Program-made: the position numbers and the translations under genes
The notes under the pieces: generated by a model
Seen by the model: the letters and a program-made list of their open reading frames with translations, nothing else
What the model was told of the DNA's origin: nothing
The model's database searches: none
Assembly (NCBI GenBank): GCA_026413225.1
Contig: JAPMTP010000088.1
Location: 62,001 to 126,000 of the forward strand
Direction of reading: 5' to 3'
Length of the DNA: 64,000 nt
DNA from: Otis tarda
Taxonomy: Eukaryota > Chordata > Aves > Otidiformes > Otididae
Shown: positions 25,241 through 37,613 of the stretch, piece by piece
Position numbering within the stretch: position 1 is the stretch's first letter
How the letters are laid out: every line of letters starts with the position of its first letter

Positions 25241-28200
25241 GGCACAGGCACTGTAGCTGGCTGTTTGTGGCTCCAAACAAATTCTAAAAGAGCTTTTTTG
25301 TTTGCCTATTTCTTTTAAGATCCCCTGCCCAGTGCAGTTTTGCCTGCTCTGAAGCACGATTGTCCCTGTAGCAGAATGGATGATGCCTCGTGGTAAACAG
25401 TTGGAATGCAGCTGTGAGTTGTCAACTCCACCCCTAGTGAGGCAGGTGAATGCCCACAAACTGCCAGCAGCCAGCCCAGGCACAGGCACTGTAGCTGGTT
25501 GTTGGTGGCTCCAAGCAAAGTCTAAAAGAGTTTTTTTGGTTGCCTATTTCACTTCAGATCCCCTGCCCAGTGCAATTTTTCCTGCTCTGAAGCAAGCTTG
25601 CCCCTGCAGCAAAATGGATGATGCCACGTGGTAAGCAGTCAGCTCCACCCCTGGTGAGTCAGGAGCCCGCCCACAAGCTGCCAGCAGCCAGCCCAGGCAC
25701 AGGCACTGTAGCTGGCTGTTGGTGGCTCCAAACAAAGTCTAAAAGAGCTTTTTTGGTTGCCTATTTCACTTCAGATCCCCTGCCCAGTGCAGTTTTGCCT
25801 GCTCTGAAGCAATTTTTCCTTGCAGCAAAATGGCTGATGCCTCCTGGTAAGCAGATGGAATGCAGCTGTGAGTTGTCAGCTCCACCCCTGGTGAGTCAGG
25901 AGCCCGCCCACAAGCTGCCAGCAGCCAAAACAGGCACCGTAGCTGGCTGTTGGTGGCTCCAAACAAAGTCTAAAAGAGCTTTTTTGGTTGCCCATTTCAC
26001 TTCAGATCCCCTGCCCAGTGAAGTTTTGCCTGCTCTGAAGCAAGCTTGCCCCTACAGCAAAATGGATGGTGCCTCGTGGTAAGCAGTAAGCTCCGCCCCT
26101 GCGGAGTCAGGAGCCTGCCCACAAGCTGCCAGCAGCCAGCACAGGCACTGTAGCTGGCTGTTGGTGGCTCCAAACAAAGTCTAAAAGAGCTTTTTTGGTT
26201 GCCTATTTCACTTCAGATCCCCTGCCCAGTTCAGTTTTGCATGCTCTGAAGCAAGTTTGTCCCTGCAGCAAAATGTCTGATGCCTCGTGCTAAGAAGTTG
26301 GAATGCAGCTGTGAGTTGTCATCTCCACCCCTGGGGAGTCAGGAGCCCGCCCACAAATTGCCAGCAGCCAGCACAAGCACTGTAGCTGGCTGTTGGTGGC
26401 TCCAAACAAAGTCTAAAAGAGCTTTTTTGGTTGCCTATTTCACTTCAGATCCCCTGCCCTGTGCAGTTTTGCCTTCTCTGAAGCTTGTCCCTGAAGCAAA
26501 ATGGCTGATGCCTCCTGTTAAGCAGTTGGAATGCAGCTGTGAGTTTTCAGCTGCACCCCTGGGGAGTCAGGAGCCCGCCCACAAGCTGCCAGCAGCCAGC
26601 CCAGGCACAGGCACTGTAGATGGCTGTTGGTGGCTCTAAACAAAGTCTAAAAGAGCTTTTTTGGTTGCCCATTTCACTTCAGATCCCCTGCCCAGTGCAG
26701 TTTTGCCTGCTCTGAAGCTTGTCTCTGCAGCAAAATGGCTGATGCCTCCTGGTAAGCAGTTGGAATGCCACTGTGAGTTGTCAGCTCCACCGCTGGTGAG
26801 TCAGGAGCACCTCCACAAGCTGCCAGCAGCCAGCACAGTCACTGGCACTGTAGCTGGCTATTGGTGGCCCCAAACAAAGTCTAAAAGAGCTTTTTTGGTT
26901 GCCCATTTCACTTCAGATCCCCTGCCCAGAGCAGTTTTGCCTTCTCTGAATCTTGTCCCTGCAGCAAAATGGCTGATGCCTCATGGTAAACAGTTGGAAT
27001 GCAGCTGTGAGTTGTCAGCTCCACCCCTGGTGAGTCAGGACCCTGCCCACAAGCTGCCAGCAGCCAGCACAGGCACAGGCACCGTAGCTGGCTGTTGATG
27101 GCTCCAAACAAAGTCTAAAAGAGCTTTTTTGGTTGCCTATTTCACTTCAGATCCCCTGCCCACTGCAGTTTTGCCTGCTGTGAAGCAAGCTTGCCCCTGC
27201 AGCAAAATGGATGATGCCACGTAGTAAGCAGTCAGCTCCACCCCTGGTGAGTCAGGAGCCATCACACAAGCTGCCAGCAGCCAGCCGAGGCACAGGCACC
27301 GTAGCTGGCTGTTGGTGGCTCCAAACAAAGTCTAAAAGAGCATTTTTGGTTGCCCATTTCACTTCAGATCCCCTGCCCAGAGCAGTTTTGCCTGCTGTGA
27401 AGCTTGTCTCTGTAGCAAAATGGCTGATGCCTCCTGGTAAGCAGATGGAATGCAGCTGTGAGTTGTCAGCTCCACCCCTGGTGAGTCAGGAGCCCGCCCA
27501 CAAGCTGCTAGCAGCCAGCCCAGGCACAGGCACTGTACCTGCATGTTGGTGGCTCCAAACAAAGTCTAAAAGAGCTTTTTTGGTTGCCTATTTCACTTCA
27601 GATCCCCTACCCAGTGCAGTTTTTCCTGCTGTGAAGCAATTTTGTCCGTGCAGCAAAATGGCTGACGCCTCCTGGTAAGCACTTGGAATGCAGCTGTGAG
27701 TTGTCTGCTCCACCCCTGGTGAGGTAGGACCCCGACCACAAGCTGCCAGCAGCCAAAACAGGCACTGTAGCTGGCTGTTGGTGGCTCCAAACAAAGTCTA
27801 AAAGAGCTTTTTTGGTTGCCCATTTCACTTCTGTTCCCCTGCCCAGAGCAGTTTTGCCTGCTCTGAAGCAAGTTTATCCCTGCAGGAAAATGGATGACGC
27901 CTCCTGGTAAACAGTTGGAATGCAGCTGTGAGTTTTCTGCTCCACCCTGGTGAGTCAGGAGCCCACCCACAAGCTGCCAGCAGCCAGCCCAGGCACAGGC
28001 ACTGTAGCTGGCTGTTGGTGGCTCCAAACAAAGTCTAAAAGAGCTTTTTTGGTTGCCTATTTCACTTCAGATCCCCTGCCCAGTGCAGTTTTGCCTGCTC
28101 TGAAGCAACTTTGTCCCTGCAGCAAAATGGATGACGCCTCGTGGTAAGCAGTTGCAGTGGAGCTGTGAGTTTTCAGCTGCACCCCTGGTGAGTCAGGAGC

Positions 28201-28731
28201 CCGCCCACAAGCTGCCAGCAGCCAGACCAGGCACTGTAGCTGGATGTTGGTGGCTCCAAACAAAGTGTAAAAGAGCTTTTTTGGTTGCCCATTTCACTTC
28301 AGATTCCCTGCCCAATGCAGTTTTGCCTGCTCTGAAGCTTGTCTCTGCAGCAAAATGGCTGATGCCTCGTGGGAAGCAGATGGAATGCAGCTATGAGTTG
28401 TCAGCTCCAGTCCTGGTGAGTCAAGAGCCCAACCACAAGCTGCCAGCAGCCAGCCGAGGCACAGGCACTGTACCTGGCTGTTGGTGGCTCCAAACAAAGT
28501 CTAAAAGAGCTATTTTGGTTGCCTATTTCACTTCAGATACCCTGCCCAGTGCAGTTTTGCGTGCTCTGAAGCTTGTCTCCGCAGCAAAATGGCTGATGCC
28601 TCGTGGTAAGCAGTTGGAATGCAGTGTGAGTTGTCAGCCCCACCCCTGGTGAGTCAGGAGCCCACCCACAAGCTGCCAGCAGCCAGCCCAGGCACAGGCA
28701 CCGTAGCTGGCTGTTGGTGGCTCCAAACAAA

Positions 28732-29290
28732 GTCTAAAAGAGCATATTTGGTTGCCTATTTCTTTTCAGATCCCCTGCCCAGAGCAGTTTTGCCTGCTCT
28801 GAAGCGTGTCTCTGTAGCAAAATGGCTGATGCCTCCTGGTAAGCATTTGGAATGCAGCTGTGAGTTGTCAGCTCCACTGCTGGTGAGTCAGGTGCCTGCC
28901 CACAAGCTGCCAGCAGACAGCACAGGCACCGTAGCTGGCTGTTGGTGGCTCCAAACAAAGTCTAAAAGAGCTTTCTTGGTTGCCTGTTTCACTTCAGATC
29001 CCCTGCCCAGTGCAGTTCTGCCTGCTGTGAATCAAGTTTGTCCCTGCAGCAAAATGGCTGACGCCTCGTGTTAAGCAGTTGCAATGCAGCTGTGAGTTTT
29101 CAGCTGCAACCCTGGTGAGTCAGGAGCCCGCCCACAAGCTGCCAGCAGGCAGCACAGGCACTGTAGCTGGCTGTTGGTGGCTCCAAGCAAAGTCTAAAAG
29201 AGCTTTTTTGGTTGCCTATTTCACTTCAGATCCCCTGCCCAGTGCAGTTTTGCTTGCTCTAAAGCCTGTCTCTGCAGCTAAATGGCTGAT
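28732..29290. repeat. Array B higher-order segment, copy 3 of 3
   Basis: The third occurrence of the series seen at 21590 and 24582. It has only one CAGGCA hexamer where the others have two, and GAAGCGTGTCTCTG in place of GAAGCTTGTCTCTG, so it has begun to diverge. Confidence 0.78.
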
Positions 29291-30359
29291 GCCTCCTGGT
29301 AAACAGTTGGAATGCAGCTGTGAGTTGTCTGCTCCACCCCTGGTGAGTCAGGAGCCCACCCACAAGCTGCCAGCAGCCAGCCCAGGCAAAGGCACTGTAG
29401 CTGGCTGTTGGTGGCTCCAAACAAAGTCTAAAAGAGCTTTTTTGGTTGCCTATTTCACTTCAGATCCCCTGCCCAGTGCAGTTTTGCCTGCTCTAAAGCA
29501 AGCTTACCCCTGCAGCAAAATGGATGATGCAACGTGGTAAGCACTCAGCTCCACCCCTGGTGAGTCAGGAGCCCGCCCACAAGCTGCCAGCAGCCAGCCC
29601 AGGCACAGGCACTGTAGCTGGCTGTTGGTGGCTCCAAACAAAGTCTAAAAGAGCTTTTTTGGTTGCCTATTTCACTTCAGATCCCCTGCCCAGTGCAGTT
29701 TTGCCTGCACTGAAGCAAGTTTGTCCCTGCAGCAAAATGGCTGACGCCTCGTGGAAAGCAGTTGGAATGCAGCTGTGAGTTGTCAGCTCCACCCCTAGTG
29801 AGGCAGGTGACTGCCCACAAGCTGCCAGCAGCCAGGCCAGGCATAGGCACTGTAGCTGGCTGTTGGTGGCTCCAAACAAAGTCTAAAAGAATTTTTTGGT
29901 TGCCTATTTCACTTCAGATCCCCTGCCCAGTGCAGTTTTGCCTGCTGTGAAGCAAGCTTGCCCCTGCAGCAAAATGGATAATGCCACGTGGTAAGCAGTC
30001 AGCTCCACCCCTGGTGAGTCAGGAGCGCGCCCACAACATGCCAGCAGCCAGCACAGTCACTGGCACTGTAGCTGGCTCTTGCTGGCTCCAAACAAAGTCT
30101 AAAAGAGCTTTTTTGGTTGCTCATTTCAATTCAGATCCCCTGCCCAGTGCAGTTTTGCCTGCTCTGAAGCTTGTCTCTGCAGCAAAATGGCAGATGCCTC
30201 GTGGGAAGCAGTTGGAATGCAGCTGTGAGTTGTCAGCTCCACCGCTGGTGAGTCAGGAGCCCACCCACAAGCTGCCAGCAGCCAGCCCAGGCACAGGCAC
30301 CGTAGCTGGCTGTTGGTGGCTCCAAACAAAGGCTAAAAGAGCTTTTTTGGTTGCCTATT

Positions 30360-33300
30360 TCACTTCAGATCCCCTGCCCAGTGCAGTTTTGCCTGCTCTA
30401 AAGCAAGCTTGCCCCTGCAGCAAAATGGATGATGCCACGTGGTAAGCACTCAGCTGCACCCCTGGTGAGTCAGGAGCCCGCCCACAAGCTGCCAGCAGCC
30501 AGCACAGCCACTGGTACGGTAGCTGGCTGTTGGTGGCTTCAAACAAAGTCTAAAAGAGCTATTTTGGTTGACCATTTCACTTCAGATCCCCTGCCCAGTG
30601 CAGTTTTGCCTGCTCTGAAGCTTGTTCCTGAAGCAAAATGGCTGATGCCTCCTGGTAAGTAGTTGGAATGCAGCTGTGAGTTGTCTGCTCCACCCCTGGT
30701 GAGTCAGGAGCCCGCCCACAAGCTGCCAGCAGCCAGCCCAAGCACAGTCACCGTAGCTGAGTGTTGGTGGCTCCAAACAAAGTCTAAAAGAGCTTTTTTG
30801 GTTGCCTATTTCACTTCAGATCCCCTGCCCAGTGCAATTTTGCTTCCTCTGAAGCAAGCTTGCCCCTGCAGCAAAATGGATGATGCCACGTGGTAAACAG
30901 TTGGAATGCAGCTGTGAGTTGTCAGCTCCACCCCTGGTGAGGCAGGTGACTGCCCACAAGCTGCCAGCAGCCAGCCCAGGCATAGGCACTGTAGCTGGTT
31001 GTTGGTGGCTCCAAACAAAGTCTAAAAGAGCTTTTTTCGTTGCCCATTTCACTTCAGATCCCCTGCCCAGAGCAGTTTTGCCTGCTCTGAAGTTGCCCCT
31101 GAAGCAAAATGGCTGATGCCTCCTGGTAAGCAGTTGGAATGCAGCTGTGAGTTTTCAGCTCCACCCCTGGTGAGTCAGGAGCCCGCCCAGAAGCTGCCAG
31201 CAGCCAGCACAGTCACTGGCACCGTAGCTGGCTGTTGGTGACTCCAAACAAAGTCTAAAAGAGCTTTTTTGGTTGCCCATTTCACTTCAGATCCCCTGCC
31301 CAGTGCAGTTCTGCCTGCTCTGAAGCAGGTTTGTCCCTGCAGCAAAATGGAAGATGCCTCGTTGTAAGTAGTCATCTCCACCCCTGGTGAGTCAGGAGCC
31401 CGCCCACAACCTGCCAGCAGCCAAAACAGGCAGTGTAGCTGGCTGTTGGTGGCTCCAAACAAAGACTCAAAGAGCTTTTTTGGTTGCCTATTTCACTTCA
31501 GATCCCCTGCCCAGTGCAGTTTTGCCTGCTCTGAAGCTTGTCTCTGAAGCAAAATGGCTGATGCCTCCTGTTAAGCAGTTGGAATGCAGCTGTGAGTTGT
31601 CAGCTCCACCCCTGGTGAGTCAGGAGCCCGCCCACAAGCTGCCAGCAGCCAGCCCAGGCACAGGCACTGTAGCTGGCTGTTGGTGGCTCCAAACAAAGTC
31701 TAAAAGAGCTTTTTTGGTTGCCTATTTCACTTCAGATCCCCTGCCCAGTGCAGTTTTGCCTGCTATGAAGAAATTTTGTCCGTGCAGCAAAATGGCTGAT
31801 GCCTTGTGGAAAGCACTTGGAATGCAGCTGTGAGTTGTCAGCTCCACCCCTAGTGAGGCAGGTGACTGCCCACAAGCTGCCAGCAGCCAGCCCAGGCATA
31901 GGCACTGTAGCTGGTTGTTGGTGGCTCCAAACAAAGTGTAAAAGAGCTTTTTTGGTTGCCTATTTCACTTCAGATCCCCTGCCCAGTGCAGTTTTACCTG
32001 CTCTAAAGCAAGCTTGCCCCTGCAGCAAAATGGATGATGCCACGTAGTAAGCAGTCAGCTTCACCCCTGGTGAGTCAGGAGCCCTCACACAAGCTGCCAG
32101 CAGCCAGCCGAGGCACAGGCACCGTAGCTGGCTGTTGGTGGCTCCAAACAAAGTCTAAAAGAGCTTTTTTGGTTGCCCATTTCACTTCAGATCCCCTGCC
32201 CAGTGCAGTTTTGCCTGCTCTGAAGCTTGTCTCTGCAGCAAAATGGCTGATGCCTCCTGGTAAGCAGTTGGAATGCCACTGTGAGTTGTCAGCTCCACCG
32301 CTGGTGAGTCAGGAGCACCTCCACAAGCTGCCAGCAGCCAGCACAGTCACTGGCACTGTAGCTGGCTATTGGTGGCCCCAAACAAAGTCTAAAAGAGCTT
32401 TTTTGGTTGCCCATTTCACTTCAGATCCCCTGCCCAGTGCAGTTCTACCTGCTCTGAAGCAAGTTTATTCCTGCAGCAAAATGGCTGATGCCTCGTGGTA
32501 AGCAGTTGCAATGCCACTGTGAGTTTTCAGCTGCAAACCTGGTGAGTCAGGAGCCTGACCACAAGTTGCCAGCAGCCACCACAGGCACTGTAGCTGGCTG
32601 TTGGTGGCTCCAAACAAAGTCTAAAAGAGTTTTTTTGGTTGCCAATTTCACTTCAGATCCCCTGCCCAGTGCAGTTTTGCCTGCTCTGAAGCAATTTTGT
32701 CCGTGCAGCAAAATGGCTGACGCCTCGTGGAAAGCAGTTGGAATGCAGCTGTGAGTTGTCAGCTCCACCCCTGGTGAGTCAGGAGAATGCCCACATGCTG
32801 CCAGCAGCCAGCACAGGCACTGTATCTGCATGTTGGTGGCTCCAAAGAAAGTCTAAAAGAGCTTTTTTGGTTGCCTATTTCACTTCAGATCCCCTGCCCA
32901 ATGCAGTTTTGCCTTCTCTGAAGCAAGTTTGTCCCTGCAGCAAAATGGCTGGCGCCTCGTGTTAAGCAGTTGGAATGCAGCTGTGAGGTATCAGCTCCAC
33001 CCCTGGTGAGTCAGGATCCTGCCCACAAGCTGCCAGAAGCCAAAACAGGCACCGTAGCTGGCTGTTGGTGGCTCCAAACAAAGTCTAAAAGAGCTTTTTT
33101 GGTTGCCCATTTCACTTCAGATCCCCTGCCCAGTGAATTTTTGCCTGCTCTGAAGCAAGCTTGCCCCTACAGCAAAATGGCTGATGCCTCGTGCTAAGAA
33201 GTTGGAATGCAGCTGTGAGTTGTCATCTCCACCCCTGGGGAGTCAGGAGCCCGCCCACAAGCTGCCAGCAGCCAGCACAAGCACTGTAGCTGGCTGTTGG

Positions 33301-33490
33301 TGGCTCCAAACAAAGTCTAAAAGAGCTTTTTTGGTTGTCTATTTCACTTCAGATCCCCTGCCATGTGCAGTTTTGCCTTCTCTGAAGCTTGTCCCTGAAG
33401 CAAAATGGCTGATGCCTCCTATTAAGCAGTTGGAATGCAGCTGTGAGTTTTCAGCTGCACCCCTGGTGAGTCAGGAGCCCGCCCACAAGC
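30360..33490. repeat. Array B tandem higher-order repeat, copy 1 (about 3.1 kb)
   Basis: About 13-14 monomers are repeated almost immediately downstream at 33578-36475. The offset is about 3218 bp at the left end and about 2985 bp at the right, so the second copy is one monomer shorter (the extra unit here lies near 31050-31290). Shared rare variants include GCACAGCCACTGGTACGG, GTGGCTTCAAACAAAG, TTTTGCTTCCTCTGAAGC and GAGTCAGGAGCACCTCC. Confidence 0.85.
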
Positions 33491-33577
33491 TGCCAGCAGC
33501 CAGCACAGGCACAGGCACTGTAGCTGGCTGTTGGTGGCTCCAAACAAAGTCTAAAAGAGCTTTTTTGGTTGCCTATT

Positions 33578-36475
33578 TCACTTCAGATCCCCTGCCCAGT
33601 GCAGTTTTGCCTGCTCTAAAGCAAGCTTGCCCCTGCAGCAAAATGGATGATGCCACGTGGTAAGCACTCAGCTGCACCCCTGGTGAGTCAGGAGCCCGCC
33701 CACAAGCTGCCAGCAGCCAGCACAGCCACTGGTACGGTAGCTGGCTGTTGGTGGCTTCAAACAAAGTCTAAAAGAGCTATTTTGGTTGACCATTTCACTT
33801 CAGATCCCCTGCCCAGTGCAGTTTTGCCTGCTCTGAAGCTTGTTCCTGAAGCAAAATGGCTGATGCCTCCTGGTAAGTAGTTGGAATGCAGCTGTGAGTT
33901 GTCTGCTCCACCCCTGGTGAGTCAGGAGCCCGCCCACAAGCTGCCAGCAGCCAGCCCAAGCACAGTCACCGTAGCTGAGTGTTGGTGGCTCCAAACAAAG
34001 TCTAAAAGAGCTTTTGGTTGCCTATTTCACTTCAGATCCCCTGCCCAGTGCAATTTTGCTTCCTCTGAAGCAAGCTTGCCCCTGCAGCAAAATGGATGAT
34101 GCCACGTGGTAAACAGTTGGAATGCAGCTGTGAGTTGTCAGCTCCACCCCTGGTGAGGCAGGTGACTGCCCACAAGCTGCCAGCAGCCAGCCCAGGCATA
34201 GGCACTGTAGCTGGTTGTTGGTGGCTCCAAACAAAGTCTAAAAGAGCATTTTTGGTTGCCCATTTCACTTCAGATCCCCTGCCCAGTGCAGTTCTGCCTG
34301 CTCTGAAGCAGGTTTGTCCCTGCAGCAAAATGGAAGATGCCTCGTTGTAAGTGAGTTGTCATCTCCACCCCTGGTGAGTCAGGAGCCCGCCCACAACCTG
34401 CCAGCAGCCAAAACAGGCAGTGTAGCTGGCTGTTGGTGGCTCCAAACAAAGACTAAAAGAGCTTTTTTGGTTGCCTATTTCACTTCAGATCCCCTGCCCA
34501 GTGCAGTTTTGCCTGCTCTGAAGCTTGTCCCTGAAGCAAAATGGCTGATGCCTCCTGTTAAGCAGTTGGAATGCAGCTGTGAGTTGTCAGCTCCACCCCT
34601 GGTGAGTCAGGAGCCCGCCCACAAGCTGCCAGCAGCCAGCCCAGGCACAGGCACTGTAGCTGGCTGTTGGTGGCTCCAAACAAAGTCTAAAAGAGCTTTT
34701 TGGTTGCCTATTTCACTTCAGATCCCCTGCCCAGTGCAGTTTTGCCTGCTATGAAGAAATTTTGTCCGTGCAGCAAAATGGCTGATGCCTTGTGGAAAGC
34801 ACTTGGAATGCAGCTGTGAGTTGTCAGCTCCACCCCTAGTGAGGCAGGTGACTGCCCACAAGCTGCCAGCAGCCAGCCCAGGCATAGGCACTGTAGCTGG
34901 TTGTTGGTGGCTCCAAACAAAGTGTAAAAGAGCTTTTTGGTTGCCTATTTCACTTCAGATCCCCTGCCCAGTGCAGTTTTGCCTGCTCTGAAGCAAGCTT
35001 GCCCCTGCAGCAAAATGGATGATGCCACGTAGTAAGCAGTCAGCTCCACCCCTGGTGAGTCAGGAGCCCTACAACAAGCTGCCAGCAGCCAGCCGAGGCA
35101 CAGGCACCGTAGCTGGCTGTTGGTGGCTCCAAACAAAGTCTAAAAGAGCTTTTTTGGTTGCCCATTTCACTTCAGATCCCCTGCCCAGTGCAGTTTTGCC
35201 TGCTCTGAAGCTTGTCTCTGCAGCAAAATGGCTGATGCCTCCTGGTAAGCAGTTGGAATGCCACTGTGAGTTGTCAGCTCCACCCCTGGTGAGTCAGGAG
35301 CACCTCCACAAGCTGCCAGCAGCCAGCACAGTCACTGGCACTGTAGCTGGCTATTGGTGGCCCCAAACAAAGTCTAAAAGAGCTTTTTTGGTTGCCCATT
35401 TCACTTCAGATCCCCTGCCCAGTGCAGTTCTACCTGCTCTGAAGCAAGTTTATTCCTGCAGCAAAATGGCTGATGCCTCGTGGTAAGCAGCTGCAATGCC
35501 ACTGTGAGTTTTCAGCTGCAAACCTGGTGAGTCAGGAGCCTGACCACAAGTTGCCAGCAGCCACCACAGGCACTGTAGCTGGCTGTTGGTGGCTCCAAAC
35601 AAAGTCTAAAAGAGCTTTTTTGGTTGCCAATTTCACTTCAGATCCCCTGCCCAGTGCAGTTTTGCCTGCTCTGAAGCAATTTTGTCCGTGCAGCAAAATG
35701 GCTGACGCCTCGTGGTAAGCAGTTGGAATGCAGCTGTGAGTTGTCAGCTCCACCCCTGGTGAGTCAGGAGAATGCCCACATGCTGCCAGCAGCCAGCACA
35801 GGCACTGTATCTGCATGTTGGTGGCTCCAAACAAAGTCTAAAAGAGCTTTTTGGTTGCCTATTTCACTTCAGATCCCCTGCCCAATGCAGTTTTGCCTTC
35901 TCTGAAGCAAGTTTGTCCCTGCAGCAAAATGGCTGATGCCTCGTGGTAAGCAGTTGGAATGCAGCTGTGAGGTGTCAGCTCCACCCCTGGTGAGTCAGGA
36001 TCCTGCCCACAAGCTGCCAGCAGCCAAAACAGGCACTGTAGCTGGCTGTTGGTGGCTCCAAACAAAGTCTAAAAGAGCTTGTTTGGTTGCCCATTTCACT
36101 TCAGATCCCCTGCCCAGTGCAGTTTTGCCTGCTCTGAAGCAAGCTTGCCCCTACAGCAAAATGGCTGATGCCTCGTGCTAAGAAGTTGGAATGCAGCTGT
36201 GAGTTGTCATCTCCACCCCTGGGGAGTCAGGAGCCCGCCCACAAGCTGCCAGCAGCCAGCACAAGCACTGTAGCTGGCTGTTGGTGGCTCCAAACAAAGT
36301 CTAAAAGAGCTTTTTTGGTTGTCTATTTCACTTCAGATCCCCTGCCATGTGCAGTTTTGCCTTCTCTGAAGCTTGTCCCTGAAGCAAAATGGCTGATGCC
36401 TCCTATTAAGCAGTTGGAATGCAGCTGTGAGTTTTCAGCTGCACCCCTGGTGAGTCAGGAGCCCGCCCACAAGCT
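33578..36475. repeat. Array B tandem higher-order repeat, copy 2 (about 2.9 kb)
   Basis: The second copy of 30360-33490, one monomer shorter. Its T-runs after GAGC are often shorter than in copy 1 (T4 near 34012, T5 near 34695, 34933 and 35847 where copy 1 has T6). These are either real slippage changes or homopolymer calling errors. Confidence 0.85.
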
Positions 36476-37480
36476 GCCAGCAGCCAGCCCAGGCACAGGC
36501 ACTGTAGTTGGCTGTTGGTGGCTCCAAACAAAGTCTAAAAGAGCTTTTTTGGTTGCCCATTTCACTTCAGATCCCCTGCCCAGTGCAGTTTTGCCTTCTC
36601 TGAAGCTTGTCCCTGCAGCAAAATGGCTGATGCCTCATGGTAAGCAGTTGGAATGCAGCTGTGAGTTGTCAGCTCCACCCCTGGTGAGTCAGGAGCCCGC
36701 CCACAAGCTGCCAGCAGCCAGCACAGGCACAGGCATCGTAGCTGGCTGTTGATGACTCCAAACAAAGTCTAAAAGAGCTTTTTTGGTTGCCCATTTCACT
36801 TCAGATCCCCTGCCCACTGCAGTTTTGCCTGCTGTGAAGCAAGCTTGCCCCTGCAGCAAAATGGATGATGCCACGTAGTAAGCAGTCAGCTCCACCCCTG
36901 GTGAGTCAGGAGCCATCACACAAGCTGCCAGCAGCCAGCCGAGGCACAGGCACCGTAGCTGGCTGTTGGTGGCTCCAAACAAAGTCTAAAAGAGCATTTT
37001 TGGTTGCCCATTTCACTTCAGATCCCCTGCCCAGTGCAGTTTTGCCTGCTGTGAAGCTTGTCTCTGTAGCAAAATGGCTGATGCCTCCTGGTAAGCAGAT
37101 GGAATGCAGCTGTGAGTTGTCAGCTCCACCCCTGGTGAGTCAGGAGCCCGCCCACAAGCTGCTAGCAGCCAGCCCAGGCACAGGCACTGTAGCTGCATGT
37201 TGGTGGCTCCAAACAAAGTCTAAAAGAGCTTTTTTGGTTGCCTATTTCACTTCAGATCCCCTGCCCAGTGCAGTTTTTCCTGCTCTGAAGCAATTTTTCC
37301 GTGCAGCAAAATGGCTGACGCCTCGTGGTAAGCACTTGGAATGCAGCTGTGAGTTGTCTGCTCCACCCCTGGTGAGTCAGGAGCCCGCCCACAAGCTGCC
37401 AGCAGCCAAAACAGGCACAGGCACTGTAGCTGGCTGTTGGTGGCTCCAAACAAAGTCTAAAAGAGCTATTTTGGTTGCCT

Positions 37481-37613
37481 ATTTCACTTCAGATCACCTG
37501 CCCAGTGCAGTTTTGCCTGCTCTGAAGCTTGTCTCTGCAGCAAAATGGCTGATGCCTCGTGGTAAGCAGTTGGAATGCAGCTGTGAGTTGTCAGCTCCAC
37601 CCCTGGTGAGTCA
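37481..37613 (+). promoter_or_regulatory. Representative B-unit motif cluster: splice-like acceptor and donor, YY1-like and AP-1-like sites
   Basis: This unit shows motifs that recur in nearly every B copy. A pyrimidine-rich stretch ends in TTTCACTTCAG (AG at 37491-37492). CAAAATGGCT (37541-37550) resembles a YY1 core. TGGTAAGC follows. CCTGGTGAGT (ending at 37611) matches the 5' splice-site consensus and overlaps TGAGTCA (37607-37613), a perfect AP-1/TRE heptamer. These are sequence matches only; nothing here shows that any of them functions. Confidence 0.45.
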
